A stretch of 5,460 nt of DNA. Origin: CAZQVA01 sp964596685. Its GTDB lineage: Bacteria; Chlamydiota; Chlamydiia; Chlamydiales; VFKH01. The position numbers and the translations under genes were made by a program. Each line of letters opens with the position of its first letter. Position 1 is the first letter of the stretch. Shown here one piece after another: positions 5,414 to 5,460 of the stretch. The DNA is taken from NCBI GenBank assembly GCA_964596685.1, contig CAZQVA010000029.1:1-5460 (forward strand), read 5' to 3'. A model generated the notes under the pieces. It did not search any database, had not been told where the DNA came from, and was given only the letters and a program-made list of their open reading frames with translations.

Positions 5414-5460
5414 TTTACAAACATAGGTAACAACTTATTTACAGACATAGGTAACACTTT
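5414..5460. repeat. Two 24-bp-spaced repeats, probable IS end
   Basis: TTTACAAACATAGGTAACA (5414-5432) recurs at 5438-5456 with one change (A to G), a spacing of 24 bp. Tandem copies of such a motif are typical of transposase-binding sites just inside an insertion sequence end. From memory, motifs like TGTTACCTATGT occur at ends of IS481-like elements. No transposase reading frame is within the window, so the element, if present, continues to the right. A regulatory tandem operator is an alternative. Confidence 0.5.

Overview
The window most likely comes from a member of the Chlamydiae, probably an environmental (Parachlamydia-like) lineage rather than a Chlamydiaceae pathogen. The main reason is the order nrdR - dksA/traR-type gene - lspA, which I recall as the CT406-CT407-CT408 order in Chlamydia trachomatis. 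A candidate inclusion-membrane-type protein fits this placement. A gmhA gene (heptose pathway) points away from Chlamydiaceae, whose LPS core contains only Kdo. The assignment rests on remembered synteny and was not searched.

Layout. Bases 1-303 hold no credible gene. They contain a long perfect-stem palindrome built of 9-bp CTCTGTGNN repeats (95-197), followed directly by one copy of a 96-bp repeat (197-292). A minus-strand gene (304-1053) encodes an unrecognised 249-aa protein with two closely spaced C-terminal membrane segments. A 171-bp AT-rich divergent promoter region separates it from a plus-strand operon: nrdR (1225-1704), a DksA/TraR-family regulator (1713-2096) and lspA (2093-2620). 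A 167-bp near-perfect palindrome (2629-2795) with a bidirectional terminator-like core closes that operon. A second plus-strand operon follows: a SpoU/TrmH RNA methyltransferase (2822-3649), gmhA (3633-4208) and lpxK (4199-5266). Its genes overlap by 17 and 10 nt. The right edge carries the second, inverted copy of the 96-bp repeat (5311-5406), then two 24-bp-spaced repeats that resemble a transposon end cut by the window border.

How the genes fit together. The first operon combines control of ribonucleotide reductase genes (NrdR), a probable RNA-polymerase-binding regulator with a degenerate zinc finger, and lipoprotein signal-peptide removal (LspA). The second combines RNA 2'-O-methylation with two steps of lipopolysaccharide synthesis: sedoheptulose-7-phosphate isomerisation (GmhA) and lipid A 4'-phosphorylation (LpxK). 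All six are ordinary bacterial functions. The unusual material is the non-coding structure: the inverted 96-bp repeats that enclose the whole 5-kb gene block, the two long palindromes and the putative IS end. I see no clear new defence or mobile gene system. The strongest leads are the repeat architecture, the cysteine-poor DksA-like protein and the Inc-like protein.
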